Assembly: GCA_963989385.1 (NCBI GenBank)
Contig: OZ022498.1
Location: 6,455,501 to 6,519,500, forward strand
Direction of reading: 5' to 3'
Source: Ctena decussata
Taxonomy: Eukaryota > Mollusca > Bivalvia > Lucinida > Lucinidae
DNA length: 64,000 nt
Every line of letters begins with the position of its first letter. The first letter of the stretch is position 1. The notes under the pieces are model-generated. The model searched no databases. It had not been told where the DNA came from and saw only the letters and a list, made by a program, of their open reading frames with translations. Shown in pieces: positions 1 to 9,215 of this stretch. The translations under genes and the position numbers were made by a program.

Positions 1-575
1 GGCGGTACACAAATCACGGCAGATAAGAGCCATACGGCGGCTATCATAGTTGCTGCTCGTCTTGGTGTTCTCTGGCTAGAGTATTCCACTGCTCGAGTGA
101 TGGACCAGTATCTGTCAAGACTTATCAAGCAAATACTCAGAATGGACGCTGTGCAGAGAAGCACGTCGATAGCCTTCCACAAATCGCACCAAAGAAATCC
201 AAAATACCAATAGCCCATCATTTCATTAGCTAACGAGAATGGCATAATAATTAAACCTAAGAGAAAATCTGCGACAGCTAATGAGGCGATAAACCAGTTT
301 TGGGTCGTCTTGAGATTTTTATCTGTCGCGATTGCGATGACAACCAACAAGTTTCCAAATACAATAACAAACATTATAACTGAAACTAATGACGAGGCGA
401 GTATCACATGAGACAAGCTGTATCCTTTCGGTGTTCCGTCTAATGAGTTAATTGCACTCTGATTACCAGACAGAAGGCTTGTCTTGTTGGCGTCTGCTGC
501 ACTTAAATTGAAGCCATTACCTGATGTTGGATATATTAGCGTGTTGTCTTTCAGGGAAGCGAAGTAATCAGCCAT
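1..575 (-). CDS. Alpha2-adrenergic-like / octopamine-type biogenic amine GPCR, N-terminal part
   Basis: Class A G-protein-coupled receptor for a biogenic amine, acting at the plasma membrane. Translated from the ATG at 575, the frame stays open for 191 residues to the window edge, so the rest of the gene lies to the left. Visible landmarks: three N-glycosylation sequons in the N-terminus (N23, N30, N38); TM1 with GN at 74-75; TM2 LAVADFLLG with D103; extracellular C130; TM3 amine-binding D137; DRY at 154-156; TM4 W182; and VPP where the window ends. The segment SLDRYWSITRAVEYSSQRTPRR is typical of alpha2-adrenergic and alpha2-like octopamine receptors. No intron interrupts TM1-TM4. The ATG at 575 has purine at -3 and G at +4. 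An in-frame ATG at 659, just after a stop codon, would add 28 residues. Amine specificity (octopamine, noradrenaline, tyramine) cannot be settled from this part. Confidence 0.92.
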   Translation of the reverse strand, partial: MADYFASLKDNTLIYPTSGNGFNLSAADANKTSLLSGNQSAINSLDGTPKGYSLSHVILASSLVSVIMFVIVFGNLLVVIAIATDKNLKTTQNWFIASLAVADFLLGLIIMPFSLANEMMGYWYFGFLWCDLWKAIDVLLCTASILSICLISLDRYWSITRAVEYSSQRTPRRAATMIAAVWLLSAVICVP

Positions 576-1355
576 ATCTTTATTGGTATCAATATAAATG
601 CGTGTTTGGAGGAATTGTACTTTAACCACAAACTTAGAACACGTTAGATAAACATTCATTATTTAAGGCCCAGAGGCGAAGCAGAAGATGTAATCAAACA
701 TTTTTCCTGCTATAAATGAATCCTAAAGGTCATCAAGGGGCTCTATTGTTCCATCAACGTAAATCCAAGAATTGAATTTGTCGTCCGAGGAAACATTGCC
801 GTCCATACAATCTCCAATAATGGCAAATTACTTGAGATGGACGATTGAAGAATTCTGTGAAACTATTGAAGACTGTCAGCAGACGTTTCTTAATATAATA
901 AACTATCACCACTCAATGTCACTATATTACATTATCAGGGGTAATATTCGGCCATAATTCGAACAGTGAACATAAAATTAGATTGCATGTATGGAAACAT
1001 TCTTCAACGAACAAGCAATGATACTAATGCACTTTTCCGTTTCAGTGGTCACTGCTTTTCTCCTCATATTGTCAGCTTTAAGCAAATAAACACATATTGT
1101 AACTTTGAAATGATATCCAGTTGTCCTCGCTACAAATATAGCCTGGCTAAACAACATGATAGTTCTGCCTGTTAGTTTATGGTTGCGCAACAGTCGACCA
1201 CAATTCACAAATTGTAACTGTATTCTTTACACTTGCTTCCTACCAGGCACATTTCTGAAAATAAGAATACAATAAGATGGTATTACCTATATATGATACT
1301 ATCCTATGATACTATCCTAAGACATGTCTGGAAAATATAACAAAAATCACGTTCA
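576..1355. other. Upstream region of the receptor, no gene recognised
   Basis: This is the 5' side of the receptor gene on the minus strand. The receptor frame remains open to an ATG at 659 and is closed by a TAA a few bases further out, so 576-659 may be either 5' UTR or extra coding sequence. The remainder is AT-rich. Short open frames near 970-1208 show no recognisable motif. A short direct repeat of GATACTATCCT lies near 1297-1318. Confidence 0.5.
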
Positions 1356-1559
1356 TACACAACGGGTAGGCGACAATCGAATCGAAGGTCTTCACAGTTT
1401 CCATGTGCAATCGACGAACGCGGATCAGAAACCGTTAGAAACAGCGTTTTCGATTGCAAATTGGCGACAATTTGCAATCGAAAACGCTGTTTCTAATGCT
1501 TTTTGATCCGCGTTAATCGATTATTAAGAGCGTTTTCGATTGCCGCCTACCCGGTGTGT
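1356..1559. repeat. Palindromic element with two-level inverted repeat
   Basis: The outer arms pair (CGGGTAGGCGACAATCGA from 1363 against its near complement ending at 1553). The core is a perfect 26-base inverted repeat, 1438-1463 against 1468-1493, separated by only 4 bases. The whole could fold into one long hairpin. It looks like a non-autonomous DNA transposon (MITE), but no clear target-site duplication was identified. No coding content. Confidence 0.75.
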
Positions 1560-2159
1560 TTATACGCCTCACATTTTATAGTGAAATCGTCACTCAGATA
1601 GAACTAAGTGTACACGTGAAGTATGTCATGAAATCAAGACTTTGTATCTTTGGGAAAGGAAACAAAATACAAAGCAAAACAAGGCAAGTAAAATGCCAAG
1701 AAGTCAAATCTTTTCCGACATCAACGTTTTTTTTTTCAGTAGGTAGTTGATACTCAAAGCTTAGAAAAGATGTCGTCCCTTTTTTTTAAAATCCGTAAAG
1801 AGATTATCAAGATACTTAATTGTTTTTCAAAAAATTTGCATTATAACGCAGATAAGGTGAATTTAGATTGATTATCTCCAATTTAAAAGACCACTTTTTG
1901 AAAACCTAGAGAGCAAGAGCTGTTAGGCTGTTGCATGAGTGAATTCATGACCATGTGAACATACTTTTTTGAATTTTGCACGTGCCATTTCATGCTGTTT
2001 TAATAAAACTACAGCTTTCAACAAAGTAAAACTAAAGGCAGTGATCTAGATATTTTTTTTATCGATTTTGACCCCTTTTTGGTATACTCCAGTCTTTGAA
2101 TCGATTGCCTGTCTGAATTTTACAATATTCCAGTTTCCAGTATGTTTTCCTCTGGCGTT
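1560..2159. other. AT-rich DNA, nothing recognised
   Basis: Homopolymer T runs and short chance frames only. No splice-bounded conserved frame or repeat could be recognised. Confidence 0.5.
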
Positions 2160-2240
2160 TGATGCCAGACTATTACAGAGCTACTGATGAGGCTTTGGTA
2201 GCGGAAACTACGTGGTCTGACGCACCGTCATCCTTATGAA
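2160..2240 (+). ncRNA. Hammerhead-ribozyme-like core (candidate)
   Basis: The order of elements matches a hammerhead core: CTGATGA at 2184-2190, a possible stem II (GCT...AGC), GAAA at 2204-2207, a short possible stem III closed by A-U, C-G and U-G around an ACGT loop, and the cleavage triplet GTC at 2215-2217. Weak points: the first stem II pair is G-G rather than G-C, and stem I pairing between the bases before CTGATGA and those after GTC is poor. Hammerheads are known in Penelope-like retroelements and small retrozyme repeats of animals including molluscs, so a decayed copy is plausible. It may also be chance. Confidence 0.3.
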
Positions 2241-2462
2241 TGTTTTTATTGCACTTAAAGAAACTAATTTATTACCTTATTTATTACAGTACCAATATAT
2301 GATACGCGCTTTACAATGCTTGTTCCTATGTAATGATTCATTCTATAGTGGGCGGGATAAAGCATGACCACTAAAGAAAGACAAGCACCGGTTTATCGTC
2401 TCTTCATTTGTAACAAAGATATTTCCCGAGGATACAAAGTCTTGATTCTATGAGTGACAGTT
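2241..2462. other. Possible 3' flank of the downstream open frame
   Basis: On the minus strand this follows the stop codon at 2463-2465. It contains several AATAAA-type polyadenylation hexamers (around 2245-2290), compatible with a 3' UTR end for the neighbouring frame, but also expected by chance in AT-rich DNA. Confidence 0.3.
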
Positions 2463-2763
2463 TCACAATGAAATAAGAGGAGTGAATTCCACAGTTGCTG
2501 GGCTATCAATTCTGCTTCCCAGATGGTCCTTCGTAATGTGAATTGGAAGCGTCCGCGACGTCAAGCGCTCTCGATATCGGATCATGAATCGCGGGTACAT
2601 GTACGAGATAATGTTGAAAAGGATGTAAAACCGCAAAAGTACCCAATTGTTTGCATAACGGTTCGGAAATGAGTTATGCTTAAGAAGCGTAAAATATGTA
2701 ATATACACAGGGTCAAAAATAAAGGCAAAGATCAAACCAACAATGTAACTAGTATTAAAGACA
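2463..2763 (-). CDS. Possible terminal exon of a membrane protein (receptor-like tail)
   Basis: An open frame ends at 2463 and, on the minus strand, begins just after a pyrimidine-flanked AG at 2764-2765, as a 3' splice acceptor would. Its roughly 100 residues give two hydrophobic segments (around IVGLIFAFIFDPVYITYFTLL and WVLLRFYILFNIISYMY) with a short hydrophilic loop between, then a basic cytoplasmic-like tail with RYRERLTSR. This resembles TM6-TM7 plus tail of a seven-helix receptor, but the NPxxY motif is absent. Upstream exons were not found. The longer open frame running to 2987 continues through duplicated intron-like DNA and transposon sequence and should not be taken as one protein. 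It could be a relict or a chance frame. Confidence 0.3.
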
Positions 2764-2877
2764 CTGTAGATAACATAATGTTTTTTCTCTTGGGTGAGTG
2801 GGTGTTCTAGAATTCTAATTTTTTCTTGGGTGGGTGGGAGTTCTACAATAAAGGCAACGACCAAACCAACATTGTAA
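2719..2877. repeat. 129-base direct duplication across a putative acceptor site
   Basis: AAAGGCAA.GA.CAAACCAACA.TGTAA occurs twice with a spacing of 129 bases (the TAA at 2746-2748 and at 2875-2877), which preserves reading frame. The unit includes short sub-repeats of CTTGGGTGGGTGGG and TTCTAGAATTCTA. The continuation of the second copy is displaced to 5192-5225 and 8010-8085 by two transposon insertions. Confidence 0.8.
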
Positions 2878-5191
2878 CTGTCAGAGAGTAGAATTCCCCC
2901 CCCCCCCCTAGCAGTTTTTCCCCCGAAAAAATGACTATGATTTTTCCATAGTAGAATTTCCCACCGGAAAAAATGGCTATATAGCACAATTTCCCCGCGG
3001 AAATATGACTATGTAGCCAATTTTCCCCGGGGAAAATCTACTATACGTGCTTTTGCATAGCCGTTTTTCCCCTCTATAGTGGATTTTCCCCCTGGTAATA
3101 TGATTGCAGGAAAAACACTACATAGTGGAATTTGCTCCTTCTCTAATTATAATAGTGAGGTTCATAGCTGAAACAGAAATATGAGTAGTATCTGTCCGTA
3201 AAATATCGATGAATAACAGATGCTAGAACCGCATGCGTGTGTCTATCAGTCTGTCTTATTTTTTGTTTAGGCATTTTGCTTTTCCATGTTAGCCACAGAC
3301 CGATATGAGTGTACGTGGTTGTGTGCATAAACTTGTATCATTTTGTATTTATACAAGCGTTCGTCTGTGCGTGCGCGCAGCGGAGTGCCTGAACTAGTGT
3401 TCGCCTTTCATGCAGGAGTTGTTGTCTCGACTCCCATTGGGACACACGTCCGATTATGGTTTTCAATGTAATAAAGTCCCTACAAAATCAAACATGACTA
3501 GACAAAACATCTGTTCGTACATCTTCCTGTAAGCTTTCATGCGTATGTGTACGTATATAAATATCTAAGATGGGAAGAAAGCACACACTGCTCATTACTT
3601 AAATTAGTAATTATTGATTATTATAAAAATATGGTTGCTAAATTTGCATATTGATTTTTTTAATTAATCACGTTTATTACCTCCCTAGAAGTACTGATAC
3701 GTTTCTTATGACGTAACGTCAGCTGTTGGTGATAATTTCATTTTCAAGCCATCTTTATAATTTTCCCCTGATACTGTTTATCTAACGGACGAGCAAACAT
3801 AATAAATGTTATACCATTTAAAAGGTTATTTATTGAGTATTTGGAAGATAGAAAGAAAATCTTCATTTACGAGACATAAAAATAAATATATCGTCCTGAA
3901 ATACCTAACAACGTCAGTTTTTACGCTGTAAGACGTTGCAACGCACTCGCAATGCAAATTAGTTATTTCAGTTTAAATTTGCAAACCAGAGCTCAAAAAA
4001 CCAAGAAAATTTTAACCGTCGATGCGAATGAAGTAATGTAAACTAACACCGGAACGACAATAAGTTGAGCCTTTCCGTCTAGAAGAAAACTTAAGATTTA
4101 TCGATTCAAGAAAAAGGTAAACTTCAGATTTTCGGCACTAAGAATTGGCACCCGACGAAGATCAATGGACCACTAAATAACAATATGCAGCAGAAGAAGA
4201 GTAGGAAATTTACTAGCATACAATACCTATTTGGAATTTTTGAGCTGTGAAATCAGACTTCGGAATATATGATCCGATTTAAAGTAATGCCAAATTTTCC
4301 AAATCTAGCGGTTTTGTCCGCAACGCCAGCTTTCTTTATTTTACATACTGGGTGGCATCTTCTTAGCATAAAAATCATATCGAACTTTAATATAAAGCAA
4401 ATTTAAATCAGGCGGACATGAAATACCTATTCCGAATAATTCTTTACCAGGAATGTTTTTGGAATTTATTTCGGAGAGCCGATGCAATTTACGAATAACC
4501 AAATCTAGCGGTTTTGTCCGCAACCGTTTTAGACGTTAGTTACGTTTTATTAAAATCAATGGAAGGATGGATGACTTGCAATTTTATGCCCTTTTCAACA
4601 GTATTTCAGTCATATCAGAACAATGAGAGGTTGTTAATGAAAGGTTGTGTGCAATGCAACCCCGTTTACATTTAAAAAGATTCTCATATCAAGCGGTGAT
4701 CGAACCTGTGACCGCTAGATCTGCAGACCAGCGCTTAAAGCACTGAACCACCGGTGCTCCCATTTGAAATGGAGAAAAATCCTAATTTGTCCCGAAAATT
4801 AATGCTTTTCGATATATTTTGCTAGCAGCTGCAGTTGACAATTAAATTCACATTTAGGAAAATTTGAAGAAATTCGATGAGGCCGTTGCAGTGAACTGGC
4901 AACACAGTTTAAAATCTGACGCTTTCTGACGTTACGCTTATTGTGACCAACATCTGACGTTACGTCTATGCGATTAATTCCGTAAAATGTCTCTTTTCCA
5001 TTCCGTTCCGTTTCATTCCGTTCCGCAAAATACCAATAGCCATGCCAAATTCACTAATAGCCAATTTCCCGGTGGGGGAAAAAGGACTATGGGGGAAAAG
5101 TGGCTCTATGAGGTTCGACAATCCACTATATAGCCGTCCTTCCTATAGCCATTTTTCCGGGGGGAAAGGGGGAAAGACCACTCTCTGACAG
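2878..5191. mobile_element. Non-autonomous DNA transposon, CTGTCAGAGAG ends, TAA target duplication
   Basis: Terminal inverted repeats CTGTCAGAGAG (2878-2888) and CTCTCTGACAG (5181-5191) are flanked by TAA on both sides (2875-2877, 5192-5194). The uninterrupted sister copy at 2719-2765 shows the pre-insertion site with a single TAA, so the boundaries are well founded. A 3-base TAA/TTA duplication is typical of PIF/Harbinger transposons. No transposase is visible. Both ends carry clusters of TTTTCCCCCGG/CCGGGGAAAA palindromes interleaved with CTATA (2890-3120 and 5060-5180). Internal: a tRNA-like SINE head at 4692-4764, and a direct repeat of AAATCTAGCGGTTTTGTCC at about 4303 and 4500. The rest is AT-rich without recognised genes. 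Confidence 0.75.
4692..4764 (-). mobile_element. tRNA-derived SINE head
   Basis: Read on the minus strand it has a tRNA shape: GGGAGCACCGGTGGTTCAG start, A-box-like TGGTTCAGTGC, an anticodon-arm-like stem, and B box GGTTCGATCAC. It lacks a clean acceptor stem and lies inside a transposon, so it is a SINE or tRNA pseudogene, not a working tRNA. Confidence 0.65.
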
Positions 5192-5274
5192 TAACTAGTA
5201 TTAAAGACACTGTAGATAACATATATTGTTTTTTATGCCCCCGAAGGAACTTCGGGTGGCATATTAAAATCGCA

Positions 5275-5306
5275 CCGTCCGTCCGTCTGTCCGTCCGTCC
5301 GTCCGT
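5275..5306. repeat. GTCC/GTCT microsatellite
   Basis: Imperfect tetranucleotide run of CCGT/CTGT units between the left terminus and the first monomer of the surrounding element. Analogous runs lie at 55735 and 56510, and on the other strand at 61862-61900. Confidence 0.9.
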
Positions 5307-5317
5307 TACAAATCGTA

Positions 5318-7041
5318 CAGTACCGGCAGCGCAAAACCGTACAATTTTCGCGTTTTGAACGCGTGTGGAACGCGTTTTTCGTGCGTGTGTATGAAACGCG
5401 TTTTGAAACGCGTTGACTCGCGTTTTTCGCGTTTATCTCGTTTTTCCAAATATCCAATCAAATCGCTTCCCGAGAAACCCATGCGAAACGCGTGTTATTC
5501 GTGATTTTCGCGTAGCATAACTTAACCAATCAGAAAAGTTCATTTGCGTTTCTCTGTGACGTAGATAACGCGAAAATCGCGATTCATAATAAGCCAATCA
5601 AAACGCTTCTCGCAAAACGCGTGCGAAGCAGCCATAATATGGTCGTACGCGCATCACAATTTATCAGTATTATTGCAGCGTTGTAAAGTGATTTATCAAT
5701 TGGATTTATAAACAGACTCACATTGTTTTCATATAAATGTTTTTAGTTCGTTTTCTGTGCTTTAATTATATTGTGTTCGCAGTAAGTCTCATAATATATT
5801 TTCGTTCAAAGTATTGTTTGCAGTTTTTTAGGTAACCGGAAATAAAGATGAGATTTTCGGTTGCGATCCAAAACATCATTTTGGACCTGCATCGTGACGG
5901 ACTTTCAGCATTGAAAAATGCAAGGACACTGTCACAGTTATACAATCTTCCTGCTCGAAGACAGAGTGTGTATTTGTTTTTATTTAGACAGAGAACCGGT
6001 TACAAAGAAGACAGTGCCGTCAAAATTTAATAAACTTCACGTTCAAGTGATGGACACTTTCTATGTTGTTCTATGTCTCCAAGAGGCCGCATGGTGCACC
6101 TGATCTTGGCGCCGATCGAGTCTGTGTCCAATCAATGCAAATGGGATCTGTTTTCTTTCTTTCTTTCTTTTAAATATATTGTTCAGTTCAAAACAAAGTT
6201 TCCACAGGCGTAGTAAGATTTTCAAGAGGGTTGGGGGACTAGGGTCTCTGTTTTTTTGTTTGTGTGTGTGGGAGGGGGTTTGGGAGGGGGGAGAGGGGAG
6301 GGGATCCTAGAAGTATGATGTTGCCTTTCCTGTTAAATATTTTTGAAGGGGAGGGTCTCTGGTTCTGGGTGCCCCACACTCCAACCATCCGACTCCAACG
6401 AATATGATTTCATACAAAACTTTATGACTAAGATCGCTTTTCCCGTTTCCGTTGTAACTTGCGGCATCCGTTGACGCTGAAATGGTTTATTCTCTCAAGC
6501 TTTTACAATAATTTTGGGGGAATTGGAGAGTCACAAAGGGCTTAAATTTAAATAATTTCAAGTTCTAGAAAAATGTGTTGTTTTCAGCCCTGAACCTTGC
6601 ACAGGGATTTCATTATTATTTCCATAGATCTAATTTTCTTTATATACATCGTCGAAAATAATTTGGAAAAAGGCAAATCCTACTTTTAGTACTTATCAAA
6701 TTTAGTTGGTTCTCAGTTTTTAATAGCATTGTCAATGAAGCTAGGAACCAGTCTATACGAGACCGAAACGCATTCGGCAAACGCAATTTTCATTGGTCTA
6801 AACACCAAACGCGTGCGCACGCGAAGTAACGAAAAACGCGAACTGGAATCGCAGTTCTGATTGGTTAAAACGAATTTCGCGTACAAACGCGAATATTCGC
6901 GATTTTCTGCAGCAATTGGATTGGTTCTTTCACAAACGCGTTTCTAAATCGCAAAACGCGTTTGAAAAATACGCGTTTCGAACGCGTTTCGAACGCGAAT
7001 TTCTTGCGAAGCGCATGTACGGTTCTGCGCTGCCGGTACTG
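5318..7041. mobile_element. TA-flanked element with long ACGCG-rich inverted repeats
   Basis: Starts CAGTACCGGCAGCGCA (5318) and ends with the complement GCGCTGCCGGTACTG (7041), each flanked by TA (5316-5317, 7042-7043). The arms extend for roughly 300 bases (5318-5640 and 6760-7041) and are rich in ACGCGTTT, AACGCG and CGCGAA motifs. The break falls inside one 157-base monomer of the host element: TACAAATCG on the left continues as TGTCCGCC on the right, as in intact monomers. TA flanks suggest Tc1/mariner-type targeting. The interior (about 5650-6750) has a TTTC microsatellite near 6146-6172 and G-rich stretches at 6225-6300, but no transposase. Confidence 0.75.
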
Positions 7042-7043
7042 TA

Positions 7044-7950
7044 TGTCCGCCATAACTCGAAAACAGCTGAAGGGAATTTAATCAAACTTCACAGAAAGGT
7101 AGACCAAATTGAGAAGGTGTGTCGCGCACAAAATTTAGGCTCCCATGACCAAGGTCAAGGTCACAATCAAAGGTCATAGGTTTGACCCTTACAAATCGTG
7201 TGTCCGCCATAACTCAAATACCCCTGAAGTGAATTGACTCAAATTTCACAGAAAGGTAAACCATAATAAGAAGGTGTGTCGCGCACAAAATTTAGGTTCC
7301 CACGACCAAGGTCAAGGTCACAATCAAAGGTCATAAATTTGACCCATACAAATCGTGTGTCCGCAATTACTCAAAAACCCCTGAAGTGAATTAAATCAAA
7401 TTTCTCAGAAAGGTAGACCAAAATGAGAAGGTGTGTCACACCTAAAATGTAGGTTCCCATAACTAAGGTCAAGGTCACAATCAAAGGTCTTAAGTTTGTC
7501 TCTTGTGTCCCCAATAACTCAAAAAACCCTGAAGTGATGAGAATCAAATTTCACAGAAAGGTGGACCAAAATGAGAAGGTGTGTCACAACAAAATTTAGG
7601 TTACCATAACCAAGGTCAAGGTCACAATCAAAGGTCATAAGTTTGTCTCCCTCACATCTTGTACCCAAGATATCTCAAAAACTGCAGAAGCGAATTGAAT
7701 CAAATTTTACAGAAAGGTAAACCAAAATGAGAAGTTTTGTCATACACAAAATTTAGGTTCTCATGGCCAAGGTCAAGGTCACAGTCAAAGGTCATAAGTT
7801 TGTCTCCTACAAATCTTGTGTCCAAGATATCTCAAAAAGTGCTGAAGCGAATTTAATCAAATTTTCCAGAAAGGTAAATCAAAATGATAAGTTGTGTCAT
7901 GCACAAAATTTAGGTTCCCATAACCAAGGTCAAGTTCACAGTCAAAGGTC
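7044..7950 (+). repeat. 157-base tandem monomers with AGGTCA motifs
   Basis: Six monomers are recognised by CCAAGGTCAAGG at 7149, 7306, 7463 (variant), 7610, 7767 and 7924 (variant). Spacing is 157 bases, except 147 once. Each also carries CACAGAAAGGTA..CCAAA and ACAAAATTTAGGTTCCCA blocks. Nearly every monomer has AGGTCAAGGTCA (two directly abutting half-sites), followed after a short gap by another AAGGTCA. Short open frames here are by-products of the repeat. Confidence 0.9.
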
Positions 7951-8317
7951 AGGGGTCAAATACCAGGTGTTAGGGGCCTTCGGGGGCATTTGTTACTCAC
8001 TGTAACATTTCTTGTTTCTCTTGGGTTGGTTGGTGTTCTAGAATTCTAGTTTCCTCTTGGATGGGTGGGTATTCTAGAATTCCAGAAATAATACGTCACA
8101 ATATGTTTGCCAAAACGATGACGTCTCAAAAGTTTTAGAGGATTATACTCAACAAATTTTGTACACTCAGAGTCGCTAAAATGGTCTGGTTAATTTACAA
8201 CGAGCAAAAGATGAAAAATCCATTAGTGGAGTTCATTTCCTTCACCAAAAACGTCATGTTGTAAAATCGCCACTTGAAATGTCATTTTGTTTATACTTTC
8301 AACCGGTTAAGTCCACC

Positions 8318-8600
8318 CCGGGTAAATTTATTACTGGCCGTCCCAAGGCGGCAGTTCTGTTTTAGTTCTTTTAGATTGTTTTATGTGTTGTTAGTTGCTA
8401 TGTCTATAATTGATATATTGTTTGTGATGTTCAGGCTAGCCTATTGACCACCTACAAGGGAAGTGGCTGTCCACATGGCTGCCGCTGTGGTATCTTTGGC
8501 GGTGACTAATTTTGTGTTGTCTCTCCAACATGGTGTCTTGGGTTGGATCTGGGATTGAATTGTGTCAGTTCCTGAGGATTTTCCTCCTTTCTTTTACAAA
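8318..8600 (+). mobile_element. LINE 3' UTR fragment
   Basis: TTACTGGCCGTCCCAAGGCGG here matches TTACTGACCGTCCCAAGGCGG just downstream of the LINE frame at 40990. Both are followed by a similar tail ending in a CAGTTCCTGA / CAGTAAGTTCCTGA block. It is a 5'-truncated remnant with no coding sequence. Confidence 0.65.
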
Positions 8601-8814
8601 ACATTGCAAACTTATTTCATGTTATCGAGACAGTGACGTGCATATTCATTGTGTTTTGTGATAAAACACTTAATAGGGCATATAATTTTTTCATAGCTTG
8701 GAAGGAACAAATTATCACGCCTGGTCAAAGCGCTATTCCATTCTAAGCTTAAAATTAAAAAAATTAAGCTCACACAAATAGTCAGAGTGTAACAATGCTG
8801 TTCGACTCATACGT

Positions 8815-8990
8815 ATGTATGCAAAGCATATTTGCGCGCAACACTTGCTTTGAAGTGTAAATAACTGGTGGAGTTATCACCAAACTCATAACAGTTGCTT
8901 CAGGGAAATTTTCGTCGGGCCACTTTCAGGAGTTTTGTGATAACTCCGCCAGTTTATCTTTTACAAAGCTGAAATTATGTATTCACCAAT
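8815..8990. repeat. Palindromic dispersed repeat, copy 1
   Basis: Inverted arms ATAACTGGTGGAGTTATCAC and GTGATAACTCCGCCAGTTTAT surround a centre containing GGCCACTTTCAGGAGTTTTGTGA. A related copy at 51705-51885 shares GGCCACTTTCAGAAGTTTTGTGA and TTTACAAAGCTGAAAT. A MITE-type hairpin element is likely. Confidence 0.65.
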
Positions 8991-9010
8991 GCCTAGTGGA
9001 CACTGCTATC

Positions 9011-9215
9011 TGTATATACTGGACTAGTCCATTAGTCATTTAAGGGGTGTCAGGTAGTTTATTTTTCGATATTTTGTTTTATTTTGAGGAAAAATACCCA
9101 TTTGTCGTATGCAAAAAGTGTAGACCCTGATCAGACGCCGCGTTTGCGGCGTATGATCTGGGTCTGCACTGTTTGCCTATATCCCAATGTGGGGTGTTAG
9201 GCATTAATGGGTTAA
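9011..9215 (+). repeat. Dispersed element A, copy 1
   Basis: Blocks in order: ACTAGTCCATTAGTCATTTA, ATTTTGTTTTATTTTGAGGA, AGACGCCGCGTTTGCGGCGT (near-perfect palindrome) and GGCATTAATGGGTTA at the end. The same block order recurs at 20668-21082 and 53413-53699, and inverted at 9767-9955. Non-coding. Confidence 0.75.

Larger units (their letters stand above)
5235..8010. mobile_element. Tandem-monomer element (pearl-like), ends TGCCCCCGAAGG / CCTTCGGGGGCA
   Basis: Left end: TGCCCCCGAAGG with an adjacent hairpin partner CTTCGGGTGGCA, then a GTCC-type microsatellite (5275-5306), then one or more 157-base monomers, then the right end CCTTCGGGGGCA at about 7978-7989 and a short tail. It interrupts the second copy of the local 129-base duplication between ...CATATATTGTTTTT and TTCTCTTGGGTTGG. 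The layout of end, tetranucleotide microsatellite and about 160-base tandem core is that of the non-autonomous elements called pearl in oysters, thought to be Helitron-related. The family name is an inference. A second element (5318-7041) is inserted in it. Confidence 0.7.

Noticed and set aside
2463..2987. 174-residue minus-strand frame taken as one protein
   Set aside because: Its N-terminal half is a duplicated intron-like segment plus transposon end and poly-G/C sequence. Only the part after the acceptor at 2764 could be an exon.
7044..7950. CRISPR-like or coding repeat array
   Set aside because: Monomers are 157 bases without spacer structure, in animal DNA. Frames change between units.
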